31,142 nt of DNA from positions 1 through 31,142 of the forward strand of contig JAYZFL010000050.1 in assembly GCA_036336795.1 (NCBI GenBank), written 5' to 3'. This document shows positions 24,862-31,142 of this stretch, one piece after another. Source of the stretch: UBA822 sp036336795. GTDB lineage: Bacteria > Gemmatimonadota > Gemmatimonadetes > Longimicrobiales > Gaopeijiaceae. A program made the position numbers and the translations under genes. How positions within the stretch are numbered: the first letter of the stretch is position 1; every line of letters begins with the position of its first letter. The notes below the pieces were generated by a model. The model ran no database searches, had not been told where the DNA came from, and saw only the letters and a list, made by a program, of their open reading frames with translations.

Positions 24862-25452
24862 ATGTCCCCGAGCCTCAAAGCCATCATGAGCCCTTCTGAA
24901 GACCTCACGCGGCGTGAGGCCGTCCAGCGCCTGACCGTGCTGCTCGGCTACACCATGTCCTCGTCGACGATCACCGCCTTGCTATCCGGCTGCCAGGGTG
25001 CCGCCGTGGCCACCGGGTGGGCGCCACAGGTACTCACGCCTTCCCAGCTGGAGCTGCTTACGGTCGTCGTCGATCGCATTCTGCCCCGTACGGACACGCC
25101 TGGAGCGAGCGATGTGGGTGTCCCCGCCTTCATAGATCTCCTACTCGCCGAGTGGGCGGAGGATGGCCAGCGGTCGCGTGTTCTCCGGGGGCTTGACGAG
25201 CTCGGCCCCGGCTTCCTCACGTCCGACGAAGCCGAGCAGACGGCGCTGCTGACCCGTTTGGACACGGAGGCCGTCCAGGCACGTCAGGACGACGTGAACC
25301 CGCTTCCTTTTTTCGCGACGGTGAAGGAGTGGACGCTGGCCGGCTACTACACGTCGGAGATCGGCGCGACGCAGGAACTCCAGTGGCTCGCGGTGCCTGG
25401 TCGCTACGACGCGGACGTACCGCTGAACGAAGTGGGCCGCACATGGGCATGA
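24862..25452 (+). CDS. Gluconate 2-dehydrogenase subunit 3 family protein (copy 2), Tat-targeted
   Basis: 196 residues (188 if ATG 24886 is used; neither has a good Shine-Dalgarno sequence). The N-terminus has a twin-arginine-like motif (LTRREAVQRLTVLLGY) and a lipobox-like LLSGC near residue 44. The mature part follows PF13618: LTPSQLELLTVVVDRILPRT, VPAFIDLLLAEW, and a C-terminal TVKEWTLAGYYTSEIG block. Like copy 1 it is the presumed Tat escort and small subunit of an FAD sugar dehydrogenase. Its stop overlaps the GMC start by four bases (ATGA), so stoichiometric synthesis with the catalytic subunit is likely. Gene order here is small subunit then GMC, the reverse of the - strand operon. Confidence 0.88.
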   Translation: MSPSLKAIMSPSEDLTRREAVQRLTVLLGYTMSSSTITALLSGCQGAAVATGWAPQVLTPSQLELLTVVVDRILPRTDTPGASDVGVPAFIDLLLAEWAEDGQRSRVLRGLDELGPGFLTSDEAEQTALLTRLDTEAVQARQDDVNPLPFFATVKEWTLAGYYTSEIGATQELQWLAVPGRYDADVPLNEVGRTWA

Positions 25453-27173
25453 CGCGTCAGGACGTACCAGCCGGCCGCAGCAGGGTCTATGACGCGATCG
25501 TCGTCGGCTCCGGCATCAGCGGTGGGTGGGCCGCGAAGGAGCTAACCGAGAAGGGGCTCGACGTGCTTATGCTCGAGCGCGGCCGGCCCCTCGAGCACGG
25601 CCCCTCCTACATCACGGAGCATAAAGCGCCCTGGGAGTACGAGCTCCGCGGCCGCGACGAACGGGGGGCACAGGACCAGTTTCTGCAAGGACAGGCAGAT
25701 CCCGTCACCGAGCACACGCGCCACTTTTTCGTGAACGACCGCGAGAACCCGTACGTCTTCGACGAGGACAAACCCTTCCTGTGGATTCGGGGCTACCACC
25801 TGGGCGGACGCTCGATAACGTGGGGGCGCCAGTCGTACCGCTTGAGCGACCTGGACTTCGAGGCCAACACGCGAGAGGGCATCGGCGTCGACTGGCCAGT
25901 CCGCTATGCCCACCTCGCCCCTTGGTACGACTACGTTGAGCGATTTGCGGGCATCAGCGGTCAGGCCGAAGGCATGCACCAACTGCCTGACGGGCAGTTT
26001 CTCCCTGCGATGCCGTTCAATGCCGGGGAAGTCAAAGTCAAAGCAGGTATCGAGGGCGCATTTCCCGAGAGGCGGATGACGATCGGGAGATCTGCGGTCC
26101 TCACCCAGCCACACAACGGTCGAGGGGCATGTCACTACTGCGGACCATGCGACCAGGGCTGCTCGGTCGGCGCCTACTTCAGCAGCCAGAGCTCGACGCT
26201 GCCTGCCGCGCTGGCCACGGGCCGGCTCACCGTCCGTACGCATAGCATCGTGCACAGCGTCATGTATGACGAGTCGCGCGACGTGGCCACGGGCGTGCGC
26301 GTCATCGACGCCGAGACACACGAAGACCTCGAGTTCAGGGGGCGCATGATCTTCCTGTGCGCCTCAGCATTCGGGTCGACTCAGATTCTGCTGATGAGCA
26401 AAACCCCGCGCTTCCCCGACGGGCTCGGGAGCTCAAGCGGCGAACTGGGGCACAACATCATGGACCACCACTTCAAGATCGGCATTTCCGGCTATCTCTC
26501 CGGGATGGAAAACCGTTACTACTTCGGTCGACGTCCCAACGGCATCTACATAATGCGGTTTCGAAACGTCGACGAGCGAAGTCGCCATCCGGACTTCCTG
26601 CGTGGCTACGGATATCAGGGTAGTGCGTCCCGGGAAGGCTGGGGGCGGGGCGCGTCCGAGGTTGGCATCGGGGTCGAGCTCAAGTCCCGGCTGAGGAGCC
26701 CAGGTAGATGGCGGTTCGGGATGACCGCCTTTGGCGAGATCCTGCCGCGGCACGAGAACTATCTCGCTTTGGACGATTACACGACGGACGCCTGGGGCTT
26801 ACCGTCACTTCGGATCCACTGCACGTTGAGTGACAACGAGTTGGCCATGCGGCAGGACATGATGGCTACGGGGATCGACATGCTCGAGGCCGCCGGATGC
26901 ACTGAGGTGAGCGGCTCGGACAACAACTACCGGCCCGGTGAAGGAATCCACGAGATGGGCACTGCCCGTATGGGGCGGGACCCACGGACGTCAGTCCTTA
27001 ACGCGAACAACCAGCTGCACGATGTACCCAACGTGTTCGTGACGGACGGCGCCTGCATGACGTCCGCCGGCTGTCAGAACCCGTCGCTCACATATATGGC
27101 ACTGACGGCCCGAGCGGCGGACTTCGCAGTCGAAGCCCGGAGACGGGGTGAACTTCCAGTCGGTCCAGGGTGA
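25449..27173 (+). CDS. GMC-type FAD oxidoreductase, probable glycoside 3-dehydrogenase catalytic subunit (copy 2)
   Basis: About 574 residues. ATG 25449 overlaps the previous stop as ATGA; ATG 25443 two codons upstream is equally possible. The FAD motif is VGSGISGGW (19-27), and a second GMC block is HLGGRSITWGR (117-127). A cysteine-rich stretch CHYCGPCDQGC has C228, C234 and C238 in the C-x5-C-x3-C spacing of the 3Fe-4S site of bacterial FAD glucose dehydrogenase, plus an extra C231. The C-terminal HEMGTARMG and QNPSLTYMALTARA blocks are canonical, unlike copy 1. It has no own signal and presumably travels with the Tat-targeted small subunit. With the DUF1080 lipoprotein that follows it, oxidation at C3 of a glycoside is the favoured role. 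Confidence 0.9.
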   Translation: MTRQDVPAGRSRVYDAIVVGSGISGGWAAKELTEKGLDVLMLERGRPLEHGPSYITEHKAPWEYELRGRDERGAQDQFLQGQADPVTEHTRHFFVNDRENPYVFDEDKPFLWIRGYHLGGRSITWGRQSYRLSDLDFEANTREGIGVDWPVRYAHLAPWYDYVERFAGISGQAEGMHQLPDGQFLPAMPFNAGEVKVKAGIEGAFPERRMTIGRSAVLTQPHNGRGACHYCGPCDQGCSVGAYFSSQSSTLPAALATGRLTVRTHSIVHSVMYDESRDVATGVRVIDAETHEDLEFRGRMIFLCASAFGSTQILLMSKTPRFPDGLGSSSGELGHNIMDHHFKIGISGYLSGMENRYYFGRRPNGIYIMRFRNVDERSRHPDFLRGYGYQGSASREGWGRGASEVGIGVELKSRLRSPGRWRFGMTAFGEILPRHENYLALDDYTTDAWGLPSLRIHCTLSDNELAMRQDMMATGIDMLEAAGCTEVSGSDNNYRPGEGIHEMGTARMGRDPRTSVLNANNQLHDVPNVFVTDGACMTSAGCQNPSLTYMALTARAADFAVEARRRGELPVGPG

Positions 27174-27177
27174 CGAG

Positions 27178-27960
27178 GTGTTGGTACGGACCGTGATCGG
27201 GGCGCTCGTCGTGCTGGCGTCGGCAGGTTGCACGGCCACCGGACCGGAGTGGACGCCACTTTTCAACGGCCGGGACCTGACAGGGTGGACCCCCAAGATC
27301 AGGGGCAGCGCATTCGGAGTCGACGACGCCGGCACGTTCCGCGTTGAAGACGGCCTCATTACGGTCGGGTACGAAGGGTACGACGAGTTCGGCGCTCGCT
27401 TCGGCCACCTCTTTTACGAGTCGCCTTTCTCGCACTACCGGCTGAAGATCGAGTACCGGTTCGTGGGTCAGCAGGCCACCGACGGAGAGGAGTGGGCGTT
27501 CAAGAACAGCGGGGTGATGTTCCACGCGCAGGCACCCCAATCGATGCTCGAGGATCAGGATTTCCCGATTTCCCTGGAGGCCCAGTTCCTCGGTGGGAAC
27601 GGGAATGACGACCGGCCGACCGCAAACCTCTGTACGCCTGGTACGCACGTGCGAGTGAACGGGACGCTGGTCGAACAACACTGCATTGAATCTTCCTCGG
27701 ACACGTACCACACGGACGAATGGGTAACCGCGGAACTCGTCGTACTGGGTGACTCGCTCATTACGCACATCGTGAACGGAGAGCCCGTGCTGTCGTACGC
27801 CCGACCCGTCATCGGGGGCGGTGTGGTCAACGACTTCGATACGGCAGCCAAGCCGGATGGCACAGCACTCACTGGAGGCTACATCGCACTGCAGAGTGAG
27901 AGCCATCCCATCCAGTTCCGACAGGTGCTGCTCCAGAAACTGGACGCGGGTGGCTCCTGA
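27178..27960 (+). CDS. DUF1080 (3-keto-disaccharide hydrolase) lipoprotein, copy 2
   Basis: About 260 residues. GTG 27178, five bases after the GMC stop, opens the signal peptide directly (LVRTVIGALVVLASAGC). GTG 27148 in the same frame would overlap the GMC gene. PF06439 blocks are WTPLFNGRDLTGWTPK, KNSGVMFHAQAP, FPISLEAQFLGG, CTPGTHVRVNG, TDEWVTAELVVLGD and IVNGEPVLSY. This subtype, with the CTPGT and HC elements, differs from copy 1, suggesting different leaving groups or linkages. It is the last gene of the + strand operon. A lipobox at AGC puts it in the periplasm or on the outer membrane. Hydrolysis or elimination on 3-keto-glycosides is the family role. Confidence 0.9.
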   Translation: MLVRTVIGALVVLASAGCTATGPEWTPLFNGRDLTGWTPKIRGSAFGVDDAGTFRVEDGLITVGYEGYDEFGARFGHLFYESPFSHYRLKIEYRFVGQQATDGEEWAFKNSGVMFHAQAPQSMLEDQDFPISLEAQFLGGNGNDDRPTANLCTPGTHVRVNGTLVEQHCIESSSDTYHTDEWVTAELVVLGDSLITHIVNGEPVLSYARPVIGGGVVNDFDTAAKPDGTALTGGYIALQSESHPIQFRQVLLQKLDAGGS

Positions 27961-28029
27961 GTCCCCTCATCAGGACGAGCAAAACACTGCTGGATAGCCA
28001 TGCCCTAAGACTGTGGCCTCCTGAAGCGA

Positions 28030-28740
28030 TCACAGCCCGCCATGGATGCCTGGCAACCGGAGCGTCCCATCTAGGAGAGCTTTCGCGGCTTTATAGTGCC
28101 AATTCGTACGCGTGCTCGTTTTGTATCGGACGAAGGTCAGGCCCTCGTGACTCGGCTTCGTAATCGAGTTGAAGACCACGATTCGTGGCCCCTGATATTG
28201 ATCTGTCAGCCGCACGAAGTGCGGCAAATAGTCTTTGCCCCCGAGAAAGACCAACGGTTCTGAGCTACCGCCATCAATCATGGACCAATCATGAAACACA
28301 TCCGAGCGGTGTCTGCGAAAGGCGGGGCTAATCTTTGGATTCTTAGAGAAGGTGATGTTGTAGTCAGGCGTCAGGAAGGTGGCAGGAATCAACCCCCATC
28401 CTGCTGAGAGGATGAAGAGGTCCAAGCGTTCTTCCCCTTCCAGGCTCCGGTAGACATCGTTTCGGTAGAGCCGATAAGCAGGTAGAAGTTCAAGACGATT
28501 CGCACCCGGGGAAGCGTTGTAGGAGAGCAGCCGTTCTCGCCAGGTGCGCCCATCCTCGCTCAAGTCGTCAGGGCGTGCGCAGAATTGGCCCTCGCGCTCC
28601 TCAGCCTCGCCGGGGTGTGCGACGAAATACACCCGGCGTCCATCGGACGTCCGAAGAGATCCGGGAGATCGATCCTTCCGACCGGCACGTTGGATCACCA
28701 CTTTCCGACCGGCACATTGGATCACCACTTTCACTTTCAC
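28030..28740 (-). CDS. YaaA/DUF6884-like protein with duplicated N-terminus
   Basis: 236 residues, unnamed family. The start is GTG 28740, overlapping the stop of the upstream GIY-YIG-like gene as GTGA. Resemblance to the YaaA/DUF6884 group rests on three features: an N-terminal hydrophobic strand ending in Cys (VVIQCAGRK), a central LLPAYRLYRNDVYRSL block and ILSAGWGLIPATFLTPDYNI near residue 110, the position where those families have an ILSAkyGLL-type motif. Late blocks are VFLGGKDYLPHF and TRTNWHYKAAKALLDG. The first nine codons of the conserved part are present twice because of a 27-bp tandem duplication; the second copy has Arg instead of Cys. Function is unknown. Related proteins turn up in phage and stress contexts, so a nucleic-acid-related or defence role is only a suggestion. 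Confidence 0.7.
   Translation of the reverse strand: MKVKVVIQCAGRKVVIQRAGRKDRSPGSLRTSDGRRVYFVAHPGEAEEREGQFCARPDDLSEDGRTWRERLLSYNASPGANRLELLPAYRLYRNDVYRSLEGEERLDLFILSAGWGLIPATFLTPDYNITFSKNPKISPAFRRHRSDVFHDWSMIDGGSSEPLVFLGGKDYLPHFVRLTDQYQGPRIVVFNSITKPSHEGLTFVRYKTSTRTNWHYKAAKALLDGTLRLPGIHGGL
28678..28731. repeat. 27-bp tandem duplication inside the YaaA/DUF6884-like gene
   Basis: Two adjacent 27-bp units (28678-28704 and 28705-28731) identical except at one base (G 28689 versus A 28716). They encode KVVIQCAGR and KVVIQRAGR. The length is a multiple of three, so the frame is kept and the N-terminus is extended by nine residues. The single difference changes Cys to Arg in the unit nearest the body of the protein. 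Confidence 0.92.
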
Positions 28741-29435
28741 TGGACGTTAGTCTTCGCCGCTAGCGATTCGAATTGATCCAAGAAAGCTGGATCGTAGTTC
28801 TCGTTCACGTGGTTCTGATTCCAGAGCCCAGACCTCGCCACGAGCGGTCTGGGGCACGAGTGACCAAGCCACTGGCTTGACGGCGGGTCCAACGAAGTTC
28901 CCTCAAGATTGCTCAGGAGGGCGATCGAGTTGCGCTCGATGAACCCTCGGAGGCTATTCGGGCCCGGCTCGTCGTCGATTGCTAGCCAAGCGATCTCCAT
29001 TCGTCCGATGAGTTCACTCACCCGTTGCTCTAGCGACCGCTCCTTTTCGCGTAGGTCAGGCGGAGCGGAACTACCGACTCCCCAAGTGGCACAATCGACG
29101 GAGCGCTTTTGAAGCCACGCGGCACCGACCAGGAGCCGGAAGATGGACCCGCGGTGATTGCCGCCCCCCGACGATTTCGAACCCCTGTGTTGAGAAAGTC
29201 GATTCCATAGGGCCGTTTTCGAGCCAGCCTTCAGGGCATGAGTCCCGACTCGCACTATCCGCGAGCCAGTCCCAGTCTCTCCTCGGGCTTCTCCGGGCTC
29301 GAAGAAGAAGTAGACGCCCCTCCGTGGCCACTCCAACCGTCCGGTGCATTCCGAAAGGCGTCTCGGTCCGCCCAGGCGACTGGTACACTCCTCGACTAGC
29401 TCGTAGAAGCGCTGAAGATGAACCAGTCTGTTCAT
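28737..29435 (-). CDS. GIY-YIG nuclease-like protein
   Basis: About 232 residues from ATG 29435; the frame is open further upstream to 29543, but the sequence before ATG 29435 does not look conserved. A GIY-YIG-like core can be read: GVYFFFEPGE (40-49) as the GIY strand, RIVRVGTH (59-66) as the YIG strand, WNRLSQHRG (77-85) with the helix Arg, and a later IERNSIALLSN with the Glu and Asn positions of the family. A conserved-looking GGNHRGSIFRLLVG block follows the core. The C-terminus has SGLWNQNHVNENYDP. The assignment is from motif reading and needs a profile comparison. It is translationally coupled to the YaaA/DUF6884-like gene (4-base overlap), suggesting the two proteins act together. 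Biological role unknown; restriction, repair or defence are all possible. Confidence 0.65.
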   Translation of the reverse strand: MNRLVHLQRFYELVEECTSRLGGPRRLSECTGRLEWPRRGVYFFFEPGEARGETGTGSRIVRVGTHALKAGSKTALWNRLSQHRGSKSSGGGNHRGSIFRLLVGAAWLQKRSVDCATWGVGSSAPPDLREKERSLEQRVSELIGRMEIAWLAIDDEPGPNSLRGFIERNSIALLSNLEGTSLDPPSSQWLGHSCPRPLVARSGLWNQNHVNENYDPAFLDQFESLAAKTNVQ

Positions 29436-29620
29436 ACCAAGCGCTGTGCCAACCCCTACATACTTCTGGAATGTAGACAAATGAGACACCTCATTACTGG
29501 GGACCCAGGCCACCATAGAAAGCCGCGAGACATAGGCCCGCAACTCAGGACGCGCAGAACACTGTTTAGTAGTTCAGCGTCAGCGACGGTGGAATAGGGG
29601 GGGTGCCCGGTACTGGGGTG

Positions 29621-29785
29621 CTAAATCCCCAACACAGATGGCAAATCCTCTTCTTCTAGGATGGCCGCCAACTTCCTTACGTCTGTGACGATTGAGTCGA
29701 GGGTCGCTTCGCTGGCGTGGTTCGGGAGGTAGGGCACATCTTAGACCACGTCGCTTGGGCGACACACCTCAGTATACCGCAGCAA
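29621..29785 (-). pseudogene. Possible gene remnant or very short gene with an in-frame stop
   Basis: The 366-base gap between the GIY-YIG-like and PD-(D/E)XK-like genes holds a - strand frame that reads like protein. A 38-codon stretch from GTG 29737 includes VPYLPNHASEATL, VRKLAAILEEEDLPSVLGI and the stop at 29621. The same frame continues upstream through one TAA (29741-29743) to TTG 29785 with CRPSDVV just before the stop. It may be the decayed end of a lost gene or a tiny gene of its own. No family recognised. A 5-bp hairpin (TGGGG/CCCCA) overlaps its stop. Confidence 0.25.
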
Positions 29786-29801
29786 GTTTGGAGTAACGCC
29801 A

Positions 29802-30836
29802 GTGTCTCTTATCGCTGACTCATCAGATCGAATCTACGAACCGCTAACGTACCGCTCAGAGGCAGATTTCGAGAAGCAGGTAATCGCCCTCTCTGACCAA
29901 ATGTTCGGTACGCAAACGATATACGTCGATGTAAAGAAAAAAATGAAGGGCAGTTCTTTCAACACGATCCCAGACGGTTACGTCATCGACATGACCCACC
30001 CCGCAGAGCCACGCTTGTACATCGTAGAGAACGAGATCGTGAGCCATGATCCGTTCAGGCATATCGGGATTCAGATACTGAAGTTCGTCACCTCGTTTGA
30101 GGACGACGTTACGAATGTGCGTGAATTCCTGATGACAGAGATACACAAATCACCAGAAGCACTCAGTCGGCTAGAAGATGGGAAGAGAGCTTCTGGTGCT
30201 CGCAACATCGACGCCTACCTAGATTCGGCCGTCTACGGGGATTTCCATGGACTGGTGATTATTGATGACGCTCAACCTGCCCTGCATCGCGTACTTGAGA
30301 AGATCAATGCTGATGTGTCCGTGTTGGAGTTGCGCACCTATCAATCGTCTGATGGAACAACCCTCCATCAGTTCGACACCCTGTATGACGAGGACGAGGA
30401 TCCGTCTCAAAGGACTCGTGTGAATCAGGATGAAGCCGCAGCGGCAACCAAGCGAACCCAAGACCGAGCTAGGAGAGCAGCCTCTGACACCATCGTAGTC
30501 CCAGCGCGTGCAGAAGGGTTCAATCGGGTTTTCATTGGTCAGGATCGCTGGTATGCGATCCGAATCGGGGCGGCAATGAAAAGTAAACTACGACGGATAG
30601 CGAGCTACCAAGTCAATCCAATCAGTGCTGTTACGCATGTTGCAGACATCAAGGAAATCCGGCCTTGGAAGGATAGCGGCAAGTACGTGGTCTTCTTTGA
30701 GGGAACTGCTCGGGAACTTGCCAGACCCATCCCGATTAAGGACGGGAACCTCGCACCTCAGGGACCAGTGTACGTGAAGTGGGCTGATCTAGAAGGGGCA
30801 ACGTGCTTAGACGACGCACTCCGCCCTGACAGATAA
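29802..30836 (+). CDS. PD-(D/E)XK nuclease-like protein of unknown function
   Basis: 344 residues. GTG 29802 is chosen because GGAG lies about eight bases upstream and it begins the fold. The N-terminal 120 residues look like a PD-(D/E)XK core: E24 in SEADFEKQV, Asp58 in TIPDGYVIDM and E76/E78 in YIVENEIVSHD, followed by a helix with FRHIGIQILKFV. The expected Lys of the ExK motif is not evident (ENE instead), so the activity may be altered or the alignment imperfect. A charged linker near residues 200-230 (DEDEDPSQ ... RTQDRARR) leads to a C-terminal domain (GFNRVFIGQDRWYAIRI ... YVVFFEGTARELA) that may bind a ligand or DNA. It is divergent from the GIY-YIG-like pair. Its job is unknown, and a defence or repair role is only inferred from neighbours. 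Confidence 0.65.
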   Translation: MSLIADSSDRIYEPLTYRSEADFEKQVIALSDQMFGTQTIYVDVKKKMKGSSFNTIPDGYVIDMTHPAEPRLYIVENEIVSHDPFRHIGIQILKFVTSFEDDVTNVREFLMTEIHKSPEALSRLEDGKRASGARNIDAYLDSAVYGDFHGLVIIDDAQPALHRVLEKINADVSVLELRTYQSSDGTTLHQFDTLYDEDEDPSQRTRVNQDEAAAATKRTQDRARRAASDTIVVPARAEGFNRVFIGQDRWYAIRIGAAMKSKLRRIASYQVNPISAVTHVADIKEIRPWKDSGKYVVFFEGTARELARPIPIKDGNLAPQGPVYVKWADLEGATCLDDALRPDR

Positions 30837-31012
30837 CTAGGAGCACCACACCGGACTGAGCAGCGCCACCAAATATTTTTCAGGAAACGGCGTTCCAGTA
30901 GCAGCGATGTGTGCCGAGTCGCACCAATAACGCCCCCTGCTGGCGACGAGGAGGGACCTATGAAGAGAGGACTTCTGCTGACTTACTGCTGACTCGCGAG
31001 CACATTTGTCCT

Positions 31013-31053
31013 CAAAAGCAAAAGCCCCACAACCACCTAAGCGGTTGCAGGGC
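31013..31053 (-). terminator. Intrinsic terminator of the tRNA-Arg gene
   Basis: Reading the - strand, GCCC-TG-CAACC pairs with GGTTG-TG-GGGC around an eight-base loop, with one 2x2 internal mismatch, and is followed by TTTTGCTTTT. It starts 16 bases after the tRNA 3' end. Confidence 0.75.
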
Positions 31054-31068
31054 ATCGCTTTCCTTAAG

Positions 31069-31142
31069 TGCCCCCGACAGGACTCGAACCTGTGGCCTTC
31101 TGCTTAGGAGGCAGACGCTCTATCCACCTGAGCTACGGAGGC
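31069..31142 (-). tRNA. tRNA-Arg, anticodon CCT
   Basis: A complete 74-base cloverleaf on the - strand. The acceptor arms GCCTCCG and CGGGGGC pair with one G-T wobble. The D arm is GCTC/GAGC, the anticodon stem TCTGC/GCAGA closes the loop CTCCTAA (anticodon CCT, reading AGG), and the T arm is ACAGG-TTCGAGT-CCTGT. The discriminator base is A and CCA is not encoded. Its first base is the last base of the window. Confidence 0.97.

Noticed and set aside
25542..26321. 259-codon - strand frame opposite GMC copy 2
   Set aside because: Antisense shadow in GC-rich coding sequence; the + strand frame carries the FAD and cysteine motifs.
27088..27906. 272-codon - strand frame opposite DUF1080 copy 2
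   Set aside because: Antisense shadow; the DUF1080 motifs and lipobox are on the + strand.
30837..31055. 72-codon reverse frame between the PD-(D/E)XK-like gene and tRNA-Arg
   Set aside because: Starts inside the tRNA terminator hairpin and shows no protein-like features.
28030..31142. Integrated element with tRNA-derived attachment sites
   Set aside because: The tRNA is oriented as expected for an integration target, but I found no second copy of its 3' end in the window and no integrase gene, so no attachment site is claimed.
1..31142. CRISPR arrays, rRNA genes, insertion sequences or transposases
   Set aside because: No regularly spaced repeats, rRNA signatures or transposase motifs were seen on either strand.

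Overview
The window is a bacterial chromosomal segment with 21 confident protein genes, a few small or broken candidates and one tRNA. The protein types point to a heterotrophic member of the Gemmatimonadota or a neighbouring FCB-type phylum. These types are a carboxypeptidase-regulatory-domain TonB receptor paired with a DUF4249-like lipoprotein, a NagB-like/PIG-L fusion, Tat-exported amidohydrolases, GMC oxidoreductases paired with gluconate 2-dehydrogenase subunit 3, and DUF1080 proteins. The phylum is an inference from gene content; no marker gene is present.

Layout. 1-8.2 kb (+ strand): the 3' end of a CPBP membrane protease, a Tat-exported cytosine-deaminase-like amidohydrolase, a TonB-dependent receptor with its lipoprotein partner (1-nt overlap), then a cobalamin riboswitch controlling a BtuB-like receptor. 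8.5-13.7 kb (- strand): three exported amide-bond hydrolases (amidase, hydantoinase-like, M20 AbgB-like), headed by an unrecognised small secreted peptide gene. 13.9-15.7 kb (+): the NagB-like/PIG-L fusion. 15.8-24.7 kb (-): a long operon, read in the order DUF1080, TIM-barrel epimerase, GMC oxidoreductase, dehydrogenase small subunit, MFS transporter, Gfo/Idh/MocA oxidoreductase, second TIM-barrel epimerase, glucokinase. 24.9-28.0 kb (+): a divergent three-gene operon of small subunit, GMC oxidoreductase and a second DUF1080. 28.0-30.8 kb: an accessory-looking patch with a coupled GIY-YIG-like/YaaA-DUF6884-like pair and a PD-(D/E)XK-like protein. 31.07-31.14 kb: tRNA-Arg(CCT) with its terminator, ending exactly at the window edge.

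How the genes may work together. The divergent 15.8-28.0 kb locus reads as a complete 3-keto-glycoside route. Exported FAD/Fe-S glycoside 3-dehydrogenases oxidise a glycoside, DUF1080 and TIM-barrel proteins cleave the 3-keto-glycoside, and an MFS carrier imports the product. Gfo/Idh/MocA reduces the 3-keto-sugar and glucokinase phosphorylates the glucose. Both halves carry their own dehydrogenase and DUF1080. Neither carries a visible cytochrome c subunit. Most junctions in the two operons are 1-4 nt overlaps.

Most unusual points: the duplicated 3-keto-glycoside machinery, the coupled nuclease-like pair next to the tRNA with a 27-bp in-frame tandem duplication, two genes whose expected ATG reads ACG or AGG, and a nested inverted repeat before the M20 gene.
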